From assembly GCF_000971255.1 (NCBI RefSeq), contig NZ_BBMC01000003.1, positions 248,001 to 312,000 of the forward strand: a stretch of DNA of 64,000 nucleotides, read 5' to 3'. Positions 40,030 through 49,362 of this stretch are shown here, in pieces. The translations under genes and the position numbers were made by a program. Source of the DNA: Demequina rhizosphaerae (GTDB taxonomy: Bacteria > Actinomycetota > Actinomycetes > Actinomycetales > Demequinaceae). Positions within the stretch are counted from its first letter, which is position 1; every line of letters starts with the position of its first letter. The notes under the pieces were generated by a model. It was not told the DNA's origin. It worked only from the letters and a program-made list of their open reading frames with translations, and did not search any database.

Positions 40030-41265
40030 GTGACGCCGGGGGACGCCGCCTACCTCGCCGCGCAGCGCGCGGACCTGCTGCGCTTCGCCCACGGCTCGGC
40101 CGCCGACGACGGCTTCGGCTGGCTCGGCGAGACCGGCCGCGTCGACCGCACCCGGCCGGTGGAGCTGTGGATCACGTGCCGCATGACGCACGTCGCGGCG
40201 CTCGGCATGCTGGCCGCGGAGCCGCCCGCGCCGGGCGGCCCGGACGCCGCGGCGCTCGGCGCGATGGCGGCCCACGGCGTGCGTGCCCTGCGCCGCCGGC
40301 TGCGCGACCCCGAGCACGACGGCTGGTTCGCCGCGATGGTGGACGGCGTGCCCACCGTCACCACCAAGCAGGCCTACGGCCACGCGTTCGTGGTGCTCGC
40401 CGCATCGTCCGCCGTGGCCGCCGACGTCACCGGGGCCCGCCAGCTGCTCGAGGACGCCCTCGAGGTGTCGCTCACCCACTTCTGGGACGAGGAGGAGGGC
40501 CTCTCCGTCGAGGAGTGGGACGCGGGCTGGCGCAAGCTCGACCGCTACCGGGGCGTCAACGCGAACATGCACACCGTCGAGGCCTACCTCGCCGCCGGGG
40601 ACGTCACCGGGCAGCGCGAGTGGCACGAGCGTGCCGGACGCATCGCCGGGCGCGTCGCCGGCTGGGCGCGCGACAACGACTGGCGCATCCCCGAGCACTT
40701 CGACGCCGCGTGGCGGCCCATGCTCGAGCACCACCGCGACGAGCCCGCGCACCCGTTCCGTCCGTACGGCGCCACCGTGGGCCACGGCCTCGAGTGGGCG
40801 CGGCTGCTGCTCAGCGTGGACCTCACGCTGTGGGAGGACGCGCCGCCGGGGCTGCGCGAGGCCGCTGTCGCGCTCTACGACCGCGCGGTCGCGGACGGCT
40901 GGGACGCCGACGGCGAGCCGGGCTTCGTCTACACGACGGACTGGTCGGGCGCGCCGGTGGTCCGCGAGCGCATGCACTGGGTGCTCGCGGAGGCGGTCAA
41001 CGCCGCCGAGGCGCTCCGTCAGGTGACCGGGGAGGCCCGCTACGCCGAGGACTCGGCGACCTGGTGGGCGTACGCGGACCGGCACCTCGTCGACCACGAG
41101 CACGGCTCGTGGCACCACGAGCTCGACCCGCAGAATCGCCCCGCGGGCACCGTGTGGCCCGGCAAGCCGGACGTCTACCACGCGTATCAGGCGGCGCTGC
41201 TGCCCGCGCTGCCGCTCGTGCCGTCGTTCGCGGCGGCGCTCAGGTCGGGGGGTCTGCGCCGCTAG
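40030..41265 (+). CDS. AGE-family sugar isomerase (mannose or sulfoquinovose isomerase type)
   Basis: The 411-residue protein is an (alpha/alpha)6-barrel of the N-acylglucosamine 2-epimerase family. [11 protein letters not shown] near 54, [14 protein letters not shown] near 110, [12 protein letters not shown] near 177 and [13 protein letters not shown] near 378 match the ManI/YihS aldose-ketose isomerase branch more than true GlcNAc epimerases. It probably interconverts mannose and fructose or a related aldose-ketose pair. Coupling with the CE7 deacetylase suggests use of an acetylated hemicellulose such as glucomannan. Substrate is inferred. Confidence 0.82.
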   Translation: MTPGDAAYLAAQRADLLRFAHGSAADDGFGWLGETGRVDRTRPVELWITCRMTHVAALGMLAAEPPAPGGPDAAALGAMAAHGVRALRRRLRDPEHDGWFAAMVDGVPTVTTKQAYGHAFVVLAASSAVAADVTGARQLLEDALEVSLTHFWDEEEGLSVEEWDAGWRKLDRYRGVNANMHTVEAYLAAGDVTGQREWHERAGRIAGRVAGWARDNDWRIPEHFDAAWRPMLEHHRDEPAHPFRPYGATVGHGLEWARLLLSVDLTLWEDAPPGLREAAVALYDRAVADGWDADGEPGFVYTTDWSGAPVVRERMHWVLAEAVNAAEALRQVTGEARYAEDSATWWAYADRHLVDHEHGSWHHELDPQNRPAGTVWPGKPDVYHAYQAALLPALPLVPSFAAALRSGGLRR

Positions 41266-41275
41266 GCTCGGACCC

Positions 41276-41941
41276 ATGGGCATCCAGATCGCGCCGAGCA
41301 TCCTGTCCGCCGACTTCGCGAACCTTGAGCGGGACATCCTCGCCGTGAGCGACGCGGACTGGCTCCACGTCGACGTCATGGACGGCCACTTCGTGCCCAA
41401 CCTCACGCTCGGCCTGCCCGTCGTCGAGCGCCTCGCGCAGGTGTCGCCGCTGCCGCTCGACGTCCACCTCATGATCGACGACCCGGACCGGTGGGCGCCG
41501 CGCTACGCCGAGATCGGCGCGACGTCGGTCACGTTCCACCTCGAAGCCGCCGCGGACCCGCGCGCGATCGCCGCGGACCTGCGCAGCATGGGCGCCCGCG
41601 CCTCGTGCGCCATCAAGCCCGGCACGCCCGTCGAGGACGTGCTGCCGCTGATCGACACCCTCGACATGGTGCTCGTCATGACCGTCGAGCCGGGCTTCGG
41701 GGGTCAGGCCTTCATGGCGGACATGATGCCCAAGCTCACCACCCTCCGCGCGGCCGCCGAGGCCGCGGGTCGCGACCTGTGGCTCCAGGCCGACGGCGGC
41801 GTCGCGCGCGACACCATCCAGACCGTCGTCGAGGCGGGCGGCGACGTGCTCGTCGCCGGCTCCGCGATCTACGGCGCCGAGGACCGGGGCGCCGAGGTCG
41901 CCGCGCTGCGCGCGCTGGGCGAGGCGGTGCACCATCGCTGA
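41276..41941 (+). CDS. rpe: Ribulose-phosphate 3-epimerase
   Basis: Rpe interconverts ribulose 5-phosphate and xylulose 5-phosphate; ribulose 5-phosphate is also a substrate of the adjacent RibBA. TAGGCT at 41263-41268 is 7 bases before the ATG. The 221-residue TIM barrel has [17 protein letters not shown] at the N-terminus, [16 protein letters not shown] near 36, [10 protein letters not shown] near 68, [13 protein letters not shown] near 136 and [11 protein letters not shown] near 176. The ribD frame begins within its last codons. Confidence 0.96.
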   Translation: MGIQIAPSILSADFANLERDILAVSDADWLHVDVMDGHFVPNLTLGLPVVERLAQVSPLPLDVHLMIDDPDRWAPRYAEIGATSVTFHLEAAADPRAIAADLRSMGARASCAIKPGTPVEDVLPLIDTLDMVLVMTVEPGFGGQAFMADMMPKLTTLRAAAEAAGRDLWLQADGGVARDTIQTVVEAGGDVLVAGSAIYGAEDRGAEVAALRALGEAVHHR

Positions 41942-42938
41942 GCCCCTGTCCCGCGCCGTCGAGCTGGCCCTCCGGGGTCCCGCGCACGGCCCCAACCCGC
42001 GCGTCGGCTGCGTCATCGTCGGCGCCGACGGCACGGTCCTCGGCGAGGGCTGGCACCGGGGCGCCGGCACGCCGCACGCCGAGCCCGCCGCGCTGGACGA
42101 TGCGCGCGCCCGCGGCCTCGATGTCGCCGGCGCGACCGCGTACGTCACCCTCGAGCCGTGCTCCCACACCGGCCGCACCGCGCCGTGCACCGACGCGCTC
42201 ACGGCGGCCGGCGTCGCCGCGGTCCGCTACGCCGTCGAGGACCCCAACCCCCTGGCCTCCGGCGGGGGAGCGGTGCTGCGCTCGCGCGGCATCGACGCCC
42301 GCCACACCCCGCTGCACGCGGCGTGGGAGGTCAACCGGCGCTGGCTCGGCGCGGTCGCGCACGGCCGCCCCTGGGTGATCGCCAAGTGGGCGCAGACCCT
42401 CGACGGACGCACCGCCGCCGCCGACGGCACGAGCTTCTGGGTCACGGGGGAGGAGGCCCGCGCCCATGCGCACGGCGTCCGCGCCGAGGTCGACGCGATC
42501 CTCGTCGGCACCGGCACGGTGCGCGCCGACGACCCGGCGCTGTCCGCGCGGCCGCCGCACATCGCGGAGCCCCACCAGCCGCTGCGCGCGGTCATGGGCC
42601 TGTCGGACACCTTCGGCGCCAAGGTGTGGCGCGACGAGAACGCGGTCGCGATCCGCACGCACGATCCGCACGAGGCCCTCGCGGCGCTCGAGAGCCGCGA
42701 GGTGCGTACCGTGGTGGTGGAGGGCGGCGGCACGATCACCACGGCGTTCCTGCGCGCGGGCCTCGTCGACGAGGTCCACGCGTACATCGCTCCCGCGATC
42801 CTCGGCTCCGGCACGAACGCCGTGGGAGACCTGGGAATCGGGACGATGGGCGGGGCGTTGAGGGGCCAGGATGTGACGGCGACCGCCCTGGGCGTCGATA
42901 CGCTGGTCACCGCCTTCTTCCAGAGAGGACAGCAGTAG
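41934..42938 (+). CDS. ribD: Bifunctional pyrimidine deaminase/reductase RibD, start codon unclear
   Basis: RibD performs the deamination and reduction steps of riboflavin synthesis. Family similarity runs from about base 41946: the deaminase domain has HAEPAAL near residue 50 and [10 protein letters not shown] near 76 with all zinc ligands; the reductase domain has [14 protein letters not shown] near 146, [12 protein letters not shown] near 187 and VVVEGGGTI near 260. The frame has no ATG, GTG or TTG until base 42273, which would delete the whole deaminase domain. I give ATC 41934 as the left limit; CTG 41946 is another possible start. A +1 shift at the rpe UGA or a sequence error could also explain it. 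ribE begins on the next base after its stop. Confidence 0.85.
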   Translation: MAEPLSRAVELALRGPAHGPNPRVGCVIVGADGTVLGEGWHRGAGTPHAEPAALDDARARGLDVAGATAYVTLEPCSHTGRTAPCTDALTAAGVAAVRYAVEDPNPLASGGGAVLRSRGIDARHTPLHAAWEVNRRWLGAVAHGRPWVIAKWAQTLDGRTAAADGTSFWVTGEEARAHAHGVRAEVDAILVGTGTVRADDPALSARPPHIAEPHQPLRAVMGLSDTFGAKVWRDENAVAIRTHDPHEALAALESREVRTVVVEGGGTITTAFLRAGLVDEVHAYIAPAILGSGTNAVGDLGIGTMGGALRGQDVTATALGVDTLVTAFFQRGQQ

Positions 42939-43529
42939 ATGTTCACCGGCATCGTCGAGTCCCTCGGCACGGTCACCGCGGTGACCGGCTCCGAGGCGAG
43001 CTCGCGGCTCACCATCGAGGCCCCCGGCCTCACCGACCTCGTCCACGGCGAGTCGATCGCGGTCCAGGGCGTGTGCCTCACCATCGCCGACCACGCCGGC
43101 TCCACGTGGACCGCCGACGTCATGCGCGTCACGCTCGAGACCACCGCGCTCGGCGACCTGCGCGCGGGCGACCGCGTCAACCTCGAGCGCGCGACCCCCG
43201 CGGGCGGGCGCCTCGGCGGCCACATCATGCAGGGCCACGTCGACGGCGTCGCGACCCTCGTCGAGCGCGACTCGCAGCCCGAGTGGACCGACCTCACCTT
43301 CGAGATCCCCGCGGACCTCGCCCGCTACGTGGTCCGCAAGGGCTCGATCGCGCTCGGCGGCGTCTCGCTCACCGTCGCGGAGATCGACGGCACGCGCGTG
43401 ACCGTGTCGCTCATCCCGACCACGCTCGCGGAGACCACCTTCGGCACCATCGCCGTCGGCGACCGCGCCAACGTCGAGGTCGACGTGGTCGCCAAGTACG
43501 TCGAGAAGCTCGTGGCGGCGCACGCATGA
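42939..43529 (+). CDS. ribE: Riboflavin synthase alpha chain
   Basis: This enzyme dismutates two lumazines to riboflavin. The 196-residue protein starts MFTGIVESLGTV, the universal N-terminus, and has two repeated barrel halves, each with the GVCLT-type motif (VQGVCLTIADH near 44, LGGVSLTVAEI near 140) and the interdomain GGHIMQGHVDGVA near 92. The ATG directly follows the ribD stop, preceded by AGAGGAC. Confidence 0.96.
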   Translation: MFTGIVESLGTVTAVTGSEASSRLTIEAPGLTDLVHGESIAVQGVCLTIADHAGSTWTADVMRVTLETTALGDLRAGDRVNLERATPAGGRLGGHIMQGHVDGVATLVERDSQPEWTDLTFEIPADLARYVVRKGSIALGGVSLTVAEIDGTRVTVSLIPTTLAETTFGTIAVGDRANVEVDVVAKYVEKLVAAHA

Positions 43530-44767
43530 CCGTCGACCCGATCGCCCTCGTCGAGCAGGCGCTCGAGGACATGCGCGCCGGCAAGCCGGTGCTCGTGTCC
43601 GACTCGCGCGACCGCGAGGACGAGGCCGACTTCATCATGGCCGCGGAGACCGCGACCACCGACTGGATCGCGTGGGGCATCCGCCACTCGAGCGGCTACC
43701 TGTGCGCGCCCATGCCCACCGAGCGCGCCGACGCGCTCAACCTGCCGCTCATGGTGCCCAGCAGCCAGGACCCGCGTCGCACCGCCTACACGGTGTCCGT
43801 CGACGCCTCGTCGGGCGTCACCACCGGCATCTCCGCGGCGGACCGCACCACCACGCTCAAGGTGCTCGCCAACCCGGACGCGACCGCCGACGACCTCATC
43901 CGACCCGGCCACGTGCTGCCCCTGCGCGCCGTCCCCGGCGGCGTCCTGCATCGTCCCGGCCACACCGAGGCCTGCGTCGACCTGTGCCGCCTCGCGGGGC
44001 TCTCGCCCGTGGGCGTCATCGGCGAGATGGTCAACGACGACGGCACGATGATGCGCCAGGGCGACGCCACCGCGATCGCCGAGCGCGACGGCCTCACGTT
44101 CCTCACCATCGCGGACCTCATCGACTACCGCCGCGCGGTGGGTGACCAGCCGCCGCCCATCGCGGCGCGTCCCGAGCGCGTGCTCCACGTGGGCGAGTCG
44201 CGCCTGCCGACCGCGCACGGCGAGGTGACGATCCACGCCTACCGCGACGCGCGCACGGGCGACGAGCACGTCGCGCTCGTGGTGCCGCCCAAGGACGGCA
44301 CCGTGCCCGTGGTCCGCGTGCACTCCGAGTGCCTCACCGGCGACGCGTTCGGCTCGCAACGCTGCGACTGCGGCCCGCAGCTCGACGCCGCGGTCGCGCG
44401 CATCGTCGAGGACGGCGGCGCCGTCGTCTACCTGCGCGGCCACGAGGGCCGCGGCATCGGCATCGCGGCGAAGATCCAGGCGTACGCGCTGCAGGACGAG
44501 GGGCTCGACACCGTCGACGCCAACACGCACCTGGGGCTGCCGGTCGACCGGCGCGAGTACGGCGCCGCCGCGTCGATCCTCCACGACCTCGGCCTCACGC
44601 GGATCCGGCTGCTGACGAACAACCCGGCCAAGGTCGAGGGCCTGCGCGCGTCCGGCGTCGACTGCATCGAGCGCATCCCGCACCGCGTGGGCGCGCACCC
44701 CGAGAACGAGCACTACCTCCGCACCAAGGTCGAGCGGATGGGACACCTGTTGGGAGACAACGCATGA
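43526..44767 (+). CDS. ribBA: 3,4-dihydroxy-2-butanone 4-phosphate synthase / GTP cyclohydrolase II
   Basis: RibBA supplies both precursors of riboflavin. The ATG overlaps the ribE TGA; longer frames into ribD are rejected. The 413-residue fusion has the RibB half ([15 protein letters not shown] near 28, [30 protein letters not shown] near 128) and the RibA half with zinc Cys in [20 protein letters not shown] near 266 and [17 protein letters not shown] near 305, then [12 protein letters not shown]. Both sets of catalytic residues look complete. Confidence 0.96.
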   Translation: MTVDPIALVEQALEDMRAGKPVLVSDSRDREDEADFIMAAETATTDWIAWGIRHSSGYLCAPMPTERADALNLPLMVPSSQDPRRTAYTVSVDASSGVTTGISAADRTTTLKVLANPDATADDLIRPGHVLPLRAVPGGVLHRPGHTEACVDLCRLAGLSPVGVIGEMVNDDGTMMRQGDATAIAERDGLTFLTIADLIDYRRAVGDQPPPIAARPERVLHVGESRLPTAHGEVTIHAYRDARTGDEHVALVVPPKDGTVPVVRVHSECLTGDAFGSQRCDCGPQLDAAVARIVEDGGAVVYLRGHEGRGIGIAAKIQAYALQDEGLDTVDANTHLGLPVDRREYGAAASILHDLGLTRIRLLTNNPAKVEGLRASGVDCIERIPHRVGAHPENEHYLRTKVERMGHLLGDNA

Positions 44768-45228
44768 GCGGCGCCGGAGCACCCGTCGTCGAGGTCGACG
44801 CGAGCGACCTCACCATCGAGATCGTCGCGAGCCTGTGGCACACCGAGGTGATGGACGGCCTCGTCGCCGGCGCGATCCGCGCCGCCGAGAAGGCCGGCGC
44901 GGCGTACCGCGTCACCCGCGTGCCCGGCGCCTTCGAGCTGCCCGTCGTCGCGGAGGCGCTCGCCCGCAAGGGCGTCGACGCGATCGCGTGCCTCGGCGTC
45001 GTGGTCCGCGGCGGCACCCCGCACTTCGAGTACGTGTGCGACGCCGTGACCCGCGGCCTCACCGACGTGGCGCGCACGCACGCGACCCCGGTCGGCTTCG
45101 GCATCCTCACCACCGACGACGACGCGCAGGCGCTCGACCGCGCCGGCCTGCCCGGATCCAGCGAGGACAAGGGCGCCGAGGCCGTCGAGGCGGCGCTGGC
45201 GACCGCCCTGGTGCTCGAGGGCCTGTAG
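44764..45228 (+). CDS. ribH: 6,7-dimethyl-8-ribityllumazine synthase
   Basis: RibH condenses the products of RibBA and RibD into lumazine. The ATG overlaps the ribBA TGA by four bases. The 154-residue protein has [15 protein letters not shown] near 23, [12 protein letters not shown] near 54, [16 protein letters not shown] near 82 with the catalytic His, and [10 protein letters not shown] near 112. It closes the rib operon, which is followed by a long stem-loop. Confidence 0.96.
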   Translation: MSGAGAPVVEVDASDLTIEIVASLWHTEVMDGLVAGAIRAAEKAGAAYRVTRVPGAFELPVVAEALARKGVDAIACLGVVVRGGTPHFEYVCDAVTRGLTDVARTHATPVGFGILTTDDDAQALDRAGLPGSSEDKGAEAVEAALATALVLEGL

Positions 45229-45245
45229 CGCCGTCGATTCCCAAT

Positions 45246-45316
45246 GACGGAAGTGACGGGCGGGGTCGCCCGTGACGCTCGGGGCGGCCTCGTCCGCCAC
45301 GCCCGCCACTTCCGTC
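45246..45316 (+). terminator. Long stem-loop between ribH and hisE
   Basis: GACGGAAGTG (45246-45255) pairs with CACTTCCGTC (45307-45316); after one unpaired base on each side, CGGGCG (45257-45262) can pair with CGCCCG (45300-45305). A competing inner hairpin GGGCG/CGCCC (45258-45262 with 45267-45271) is also possible. It lies 17 bases after ribH. It probably ends the rib operon, but lacks a T tract and could be a switch. Confidence 0.6.
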
Positions 45317-45359
45317 CCATCCGCCATCGGGAGTCCTCGGGGCCGATAGGCTGGCGGGC

Positions 45360-45623
45360 GTGAAGACGTTCGAGAGCCTGTTCGAAGAGCTGCAGCGCCG
45401 CGCCCTGGAGCGCCCCGAGGGTTCGAGCACCGTCGCGATGCTCGACAAGGGCGTCCATGCCATCGGCAAGAAGCTGGTCGAGGAGGCCGCCGAGTCCTGG
45501 ATGGCCTCGGAGTACCAGACGCCCGAGGAGGCGGCCGAGGAGATCTCCCAGCTGCTCTACTGGGCGCAGGTGATGATGGTGGCCAAGGGCCTCACGCTCG
45601 ACGACGTCTACAAGAACCTCTAG
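45360..45623 (+). CDS. hisE: Phosphoribosyl-ATP pyrophosphohydrolase
   Basis: HisE hydrolyses PR-ATP in the second step of histidine synthesis. The GTG is 7 bases after TAGGCT (45347-45352), so the mRNA is probably leaderless. The 87-residue helical protein starts [20 protein letters not shown] and has [15 protein letters not shown] and [14 protein letters not shown], the conserved acidic metal-binding helices. hisG follows 9 bases later. Confidence 0.95.
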   Translation: MKTFESLFEELQRRALERPEGSSTVAMLDKGVHAIGKKLVEEAAESWMASEYQTPEEAAEEISQLLYWAQVMMVAKGLTLDDVYKNL

Positions 45624-45632
45624 GGGAGAGAA

Positions 45633-46475
45633 GTGCTCCGCATCGCCGTGCCCAACAAGGGCTCCCTGTCCGACCCCGCCGTGCAGCTCCTCAAGGAGGC
45701 CGGCTACAAGCAGCGTCGCGACCCGCGCGAGCTCGTGCTCGTCGACGAGCGCAATGACGTCGAGTTCTTCTTCCTGCGGCCGCGCGACGTGGCCGTCTAC
45801 GTCGGGGCCGGCACGGTCGACGCCGGCATCACCGGCCGCGACCTGCTCATCGACTCGGGCGCCGACGCGGTCGAGCACCTCGAGCTCGGCTTCGGCGGCT
45901 CGACGTTCCGCTACGCCGCCGCGCCGGGCGTCGCCTCGTCGATCCTCGACATCGACGGCAAGCGCGTCGCCACCAGCTACCCGCGGCTGGTCGAGCAGCA
46001 CCTCGCCTCGCACGGCGTGAGCGCGCACGTGGTCCGACTCGACGGCGCCGTCGAGTCGTCGGTGCGGCTCGGCGTCGCCGACGTCGTCGCGGACGTCGTC
46101 TCGACCGGCACCACCCTGCGGGCCGCGGGCCTCGAGATCTTCGGCGAGCCGATCCTCGGCTCCGAGGCGATCCTCATCCGCGCGCAGGACGCGCCCGTCG
46201 AGGACATCGCGATCCTCACCGGCCGCCTCCGCGGCGTCCTCACCGCGCGCCGCTTCGTGCTCGTCGACTACGACGTGCCGTCCGACCGGCTCGACGCGGC
46301 CATCGCGGTGAGCCCCGGCTTCGAGGCGCCCACCGTCACGCCGCTGCACGGCTCCGACTGGCACGCGGTCCGCGTGATGGTGCCGCGCGACGAGATGAAC
46401 CACATCATGGACGCGCTCTACGCCGTCGGCGCGCGCGCGATCCTCACCACCGAGCTGCTCGCGGTCCGCGTCTGA
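45633..46475 (+). CDS. hisG: ATP phosphoribosyltransferase, long form
   Basis: HisG starts histidine synthesis by joining ATP and PRPP. The 280-residue length is the long form with a C-terminal ACT-like domain that binds histidine for feedback inhibition. Motifs: RIAVPNKGSLSDPAVQLLKE at the N-terminus, DAGITGRDLL near 66, the PRPP loop VVSTGTTLRAAGLE near 154 and the regulatory domain with TPLHGSDWHAVRVMV. GGGGAGAG precedes the GTG. The pafB ATG overlaps its stop. Confidence 0.96.
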   Translation: MLRIAVPNKGSLSDPAVQLLKEAGYKQRRDPRELVLVDERNDVEFFFLRPRDVAVYVGAGTVDAGITGRDLLIDSGADAVEHLELGFGGSTFRYAAAPGVASSILDIDGKRVATSYPRLVEQHLASHGVSAHVVRLDGAVESSVRLGVADVVADVVSTGTTLRAAGLEIFGEPILGSEAILIRAQDAPVEDIAILTGRLRGVLTARRFVLVDYDVPSDRLDAAIAVSPGFEAPTVTPLHGSDWHAVRVMVPRDEMNHIMDALYAVGARAILTTELLAVRV

Positions 46476-47449
46476 TGGCGGTCCCCAAGCACCAGCGCCT
46501 CCTCAACCTCATCATCGGCCTCTCGAGCACCCGGCACCGCCTCACGCGCGATCAGATCCGCGACACCGTCGAGGGCTACGAGCCGCTCCCGATCGGCGCC
46601 TCCGAGGAGGAGGTCCGCAAGGCCGAGCAGAGCTTCGAGCGCATGTTCGAGCGCGACAAGAAGGAGCTGCGCGAGCTCGGCGTGCCCGTCGAGACGGTCG
46701 AGGACCCGGTCCACGGCGACGAGATCGGCTACCGCATCCGGCCCGCCGAGGCCGCGATGCCGGTGCTCGACCTCACCGCCGCGGAGCTCGCGGTGCTGGG
46801 CGTCGCCACCGACTACTGGCGCGGCGCGGTGCTCGGGTCCGACGCGACCCAGGCCGTGATGAAGCTCGCCTCGTCGGCCGAGCACGGCCCGCGCGTCGAG
46901 CTGCCGTTCGCGGCCCTGCCCGCGGTGGGGAACGATGCGGTGGCCGCCCTGGTCGAGGCCGTCGCCGACCGCCAGACGGTCCGCTTCGAGTACTCCTCCT
47001 CGAGCTCCGGCGCGGGCACCCGCACGATCGAGCCGTGGCGCGTCGTGCTGCGCGCGGGCGTGCCGTACGTCATCGGCTTCGACCGCGACCGCGAGGCCGC
47101 GCGCACCTTCCGGGTGCAGCGCATCGGCGGCGCCGTCGTGCCCGTGGGGGAGCCCGGCGCGTACGACATTCCCGACGAGATCCCGCTGGGCGCGCTCGCC
47201 GAGAGCGGCGACGTCCGCACCGCGCGCGTCGCCGTGCGCCCCGAGTCGGGCCACGCGCTGCGCCGCCGCGGCACCGCCGCCGGCGTCGACGGCGGCTGGG
47301 ACCTGTACGACGTCGAGTACGCCCACGCCGACGCGCTCGTCGCGGAGGTGCTGGCCCTCGCCGGGGGAGCGCGCATCGTCTCCCCGGACGAGCTGGCGAA
47401 GGCCGTGACGAGGGCCGCGTCCGCGGCGCTGGAGGTGGAGCGTGGCTGA
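46475..47449 (+). CDS. pafB: WYL-domain transcriptional regulator PafB
   Basis: PafB works with PafC as an activator of the mycobacterial LexA-independent DNA damage response. The 324-residue protein has an N-terminal winged-helix region (RLLNLIIGLSSTRHRLTRDQ), a WYL domain near 170-250 (VRFEYSSSSSGAGTRTIEPW, YVIGFDRDREAARTFRVQRI) and a WCX extension. It overlaps hisG by one base and pafC by 8 bases. The pair next to tatA/tatC and helY matches the order in mycobacteria. Confidence 0.92.
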   Translation: MAVPKHQRLLNLIIGLSSTRHRLTRDQIRDTVEGYEPLPIGASEEEVRKAEQSFERMFERDKKELRELGVPVETVEDPVHGDEIGYRIRPAEAAMPVLDLTAAELAVLGVATDYWRGAVLGSDATQAVMKLASSAEHGPRVELPFAALPAVGNDAVAALVEAVADRQTVRFEYSSSSSGAGTRTIEPWRVVLRAGVPYVIGFDRDREAARTFRVQRIGGAVVPVGEPGAYDIPDEIPLGALAESGDVRTARVAVRPESGHALRRRGTAAGVDGGWDLYDVEYAHADALVAEVLALAGGARIVSPDELAKAVTRAASAALEVERG

Positions 47450-48350
47450 GCAGGCGACCGACCGGCTGGTGCGGATGCTCGGCATCCTCACGTACGTCGA
47501 GCGCAACGGCGACACTCCGTTCGCGGAGCTCGCCGAGCACTTCGGCGTCACCGTCGAGCAGGTGCGCGCGGACCTCAACGCCCTGTGGGTCGCGTCCGAG
47601 CCCGGCGACTCGTGGTTCCCCATCGACTTCTCCGCCGACGCCTACGACGCGGACATTGCGGCGCTCGTGCGCAACGACGGCGTCTCCCAGGTGCGGCTGT
47701 CGCCCCGTGAGGCCGTCGCGCTCGTCGGCGCGCTGTCCACCATGGGAGCCGCGGGCGCGCTGCCCGAGGCCGGCACGCAGGTCCTCGACAAGCTCCGCGA
47801 CGCGCTCCAGGAGCCGGTGACGGTGCTCGGCGACGACCACGTCCAGCCCGAGATCCGCGAGCCCCTGCTCGAGGCGATGCGGCGCTACCGCCTCGCCGAG
47901 GTCGAGTACGTCGACGCGCAGGACCGCCGCACCACCCGCGTCGTCGACCCGCACCGCCTCGTCGTGATCGACGGCCACGCGTACCTCGAGTGCTTCTGCC
48001 GCCGCGCGGAGGACTACCGCGTGCTGCGGCTCGACCGCATCGCGTCGGTCGCCGTCCTCGACGCGGCCGTCGAGCACCCGCCGACCGACACCGCGGGCTT
48101 CACCCTCACCCCGGCCTACCGCGCCACGGTGCGGATCGCGCGCTCGGGCCGCTACGCGCTCGAGGACATGCCCGGCGTGACCATCGAGGACGCCGAGGAG
48201 GACGTGATCGCCACGTTCGACGTCGCGGACGCGGCGTTCGTCGCCGGCCGCCTGCTGTCGGTCGCCCCGCACCTGCGCGAGGTGACCCCGAACCGCCTGG
48301 TCGACGAGCTTCACCGCCAGGCGCGTTCCGTGCTCGACGTCCAGGGCTAG
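47442..48350 (+). CDS. pafC: WYL-domain transcriptional regulator PafC
   Basis: PafC is the partner of PafB. The 302-residue protein has a winged-helix N-terminus (LVRMLGILTYVERNGDTPFA, HFGVTVEQVRADLNAL), a WYL domain near 140-215 (VEYVDAQDRRTTRVVDPHRL, AYLECFCRRAEDYRVLRLDR) and a C-terminal WCX region. The GTG start lies inside the end of pafB, so the pair is translated together. TAGACT at 48348-48353, over its stop, begins the tatA promoter region. Confidence 0.92.
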   Translation: MAEQATDRLVRMLGILTYVERNGDTPFAELAEHFGVTVEQVRADLNALWVASEPGDSWFPIDFSADAYDADIAALVRNDGVSQVRLSPREAVALVGALSTMGAAGALPEAGTQVLDKLRDALQEPVTVLGDDHVQPEIREPLLEAMRRYRLAEVEYVDAQDRRTTRVVDPHRLVVIDGHAYLECFCRRAEDYRVLRLDRIASVAVLDAAVEHPPTDTAGFTLTPAYRATVRIARSGRYALEDMPGVTIEDAEEDVIATFDVADAAFVAGRLLSVAPHLREVTPNRLVDELHRQARSVLDVQG

Positions 48351-48383
48351 ACTGTCCGCCAGCACCCCGCCTTAAGGAGCATC

Positions 48384-48599
48384 ATGGGACCCCGCGAGAT
48401 CCTCATCATCCTGCTGATCGTGCTGCTGCTGTTCGGCGCGCCGAAGCTCCCGCAGCTCGCGCGTTCGCTCGGCCAGTCGCTGCGCATCCTCAAGGACGAG
48501 ACGAGCTCCCTCACCGAGGACAAGAAGTCCGACTCCGAGAACGGCAACGACAAGCCCGCGACGTCGTCCTCGGACGAGCCGCGTGACGGCCAGAAGTAG
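48384..48599 (+). CDS. tatA: Sec-independent translocase protein TatA
   Basis: TatA forms the variable pore of the twin-arginine export system. The 71-residue protein has the N-terminal helix ILIILLIVLLLFGAPKLPQL, the hinge and amphipathic helix (ARSLGQSLRILKDETSS), and a charged tail. AAGGAG precedes the ATG. tatC overlaps or closely follows. No tatB is seen. Confidence 0.95.
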   Translation: MGPREILIILLIVLLLFGAPKLPQLARSLGQSLRILKDETSSLTEDKKSDSENGNDKPATSSSDEPRDGQK

Positions 48600-49362
48600 C
48601 GCGCGCGGAGGCAATCCCGATGCTCGCATGCCGCTGGCCGAGCATCTGAGGGAGTTCCGCAAGCGACTCGTCCTCGCCGCCGCCGGCATCGCCGTCGGCA
48701 TGGTGGCGGGCTGGTTCCTCTACACCCCCGTCTTCGAGGCGCTCCAGAGCCCCGTCCTCGAGGCCGCGGAGCGTGACGACGCGCTCGTCACCGTCAACTT
48801 CTCCGGCGTGGCGACCGCGCTCGACATGCAGATCAAGATGTCGCTGCTCATCGGCCTCATCGTGAGCGCGCCGTGGTGGCTGTACCAGCTGTGGGCGTTC
48901 ATCGCGCCCGGCCTGCACCGCCGCGAGCGCCGCTACACGTTCGGGTTCCTCGGCGCCGCGATCCCGCTGTTCGCGTCCGGCGTGCTCTTCGGCTGGTGGG
49001 TGTTCCCGCGCGCCATCACGATCCTCACGGGCTTCACTCCCGAGGGCGCCGCGAACTTCCTCGACGCGCAGACGTTCATGACGTTCGCGATGCGCCTCAT
49101 CCTGGCGTTCGGCCTCGCGTTCGTGTTCCCGGTCGTGATGATCGCGCTCACCTGGACCGGGCTCGTCAGCGCCCGCACGTGGCTGCGCGGGTGGCGCTGG
49201 GCTGTGTTCCTCATCTTCCTCGCCGCCGCCGTCCTCACGCCCACGCCCGACGCCGTGACGATGCTCTTCATGGCCGGCCCCATGGTGGCGCTGTACTTCG
49301 CCGCCGTCGGCGTCGGCGTCCTGCGCGAACGCGCCGTCCGAGGGAGGACGCCCGCGGCATGA
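48583..49362 (+). CDS. tatC: Sec-independent translocase protein TatC
   Basis: TatC is the multi-pass receptor for twin-arginine signal peptides. The frame opens at GTG 48583 inside the tatA end; ATG 48628 (MPLAEHLREFRKRLVLA) is the other possible start and matches the conserved N-terminus better, but has no close ribosome-binding site. The 259-residue version has six hydrophobic helices and the family motifs HLREFRKRL, LYQLWAFIAPGLHRRERRY near 110 and FGLAFVFPVVM near 183. It overlaps the lipid kinase gene by four bases. Confidence 0.94.
   Translation: MTARSSARGGNPDARMPLAEHLREFRKRLVLAAAGIAVGMVAGWFLYTPVFEALQSPVLEAAERDDALVTVNFSGVATALDMQIKMSLLIGLIVSAPWWLYQLWAFIAPGLHRRERRYTFGFLGAAIPLFASGVLFGWWVFPRAITILTGFTPEGAANFLDAQTFMTFAMRLILAFGLAFVFPVVMIALTWTGLVSARTWLRGWRWAVFLIFLAAAVLTPTPDAVTMLFMAGPMVALYFAAVGVGVLRERAVRGRTPAA

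Noticed and set aside
45343-45350. GCCGATAG before hisE as a fourth sigma-28-like site
   Set aside because: It is better explained by the TAGGCT -10 box 7 bases before the hisE start, and there is no matching -35.
46931-46941. Near matches to the iterated word (GAACGATGCG at 9229 and 46931, CGACGATGCG at 23209, TGACGATGCG at 23465)
   Set aside because: Each differs at one position, so they were left out of the count; they may be decayed copies.
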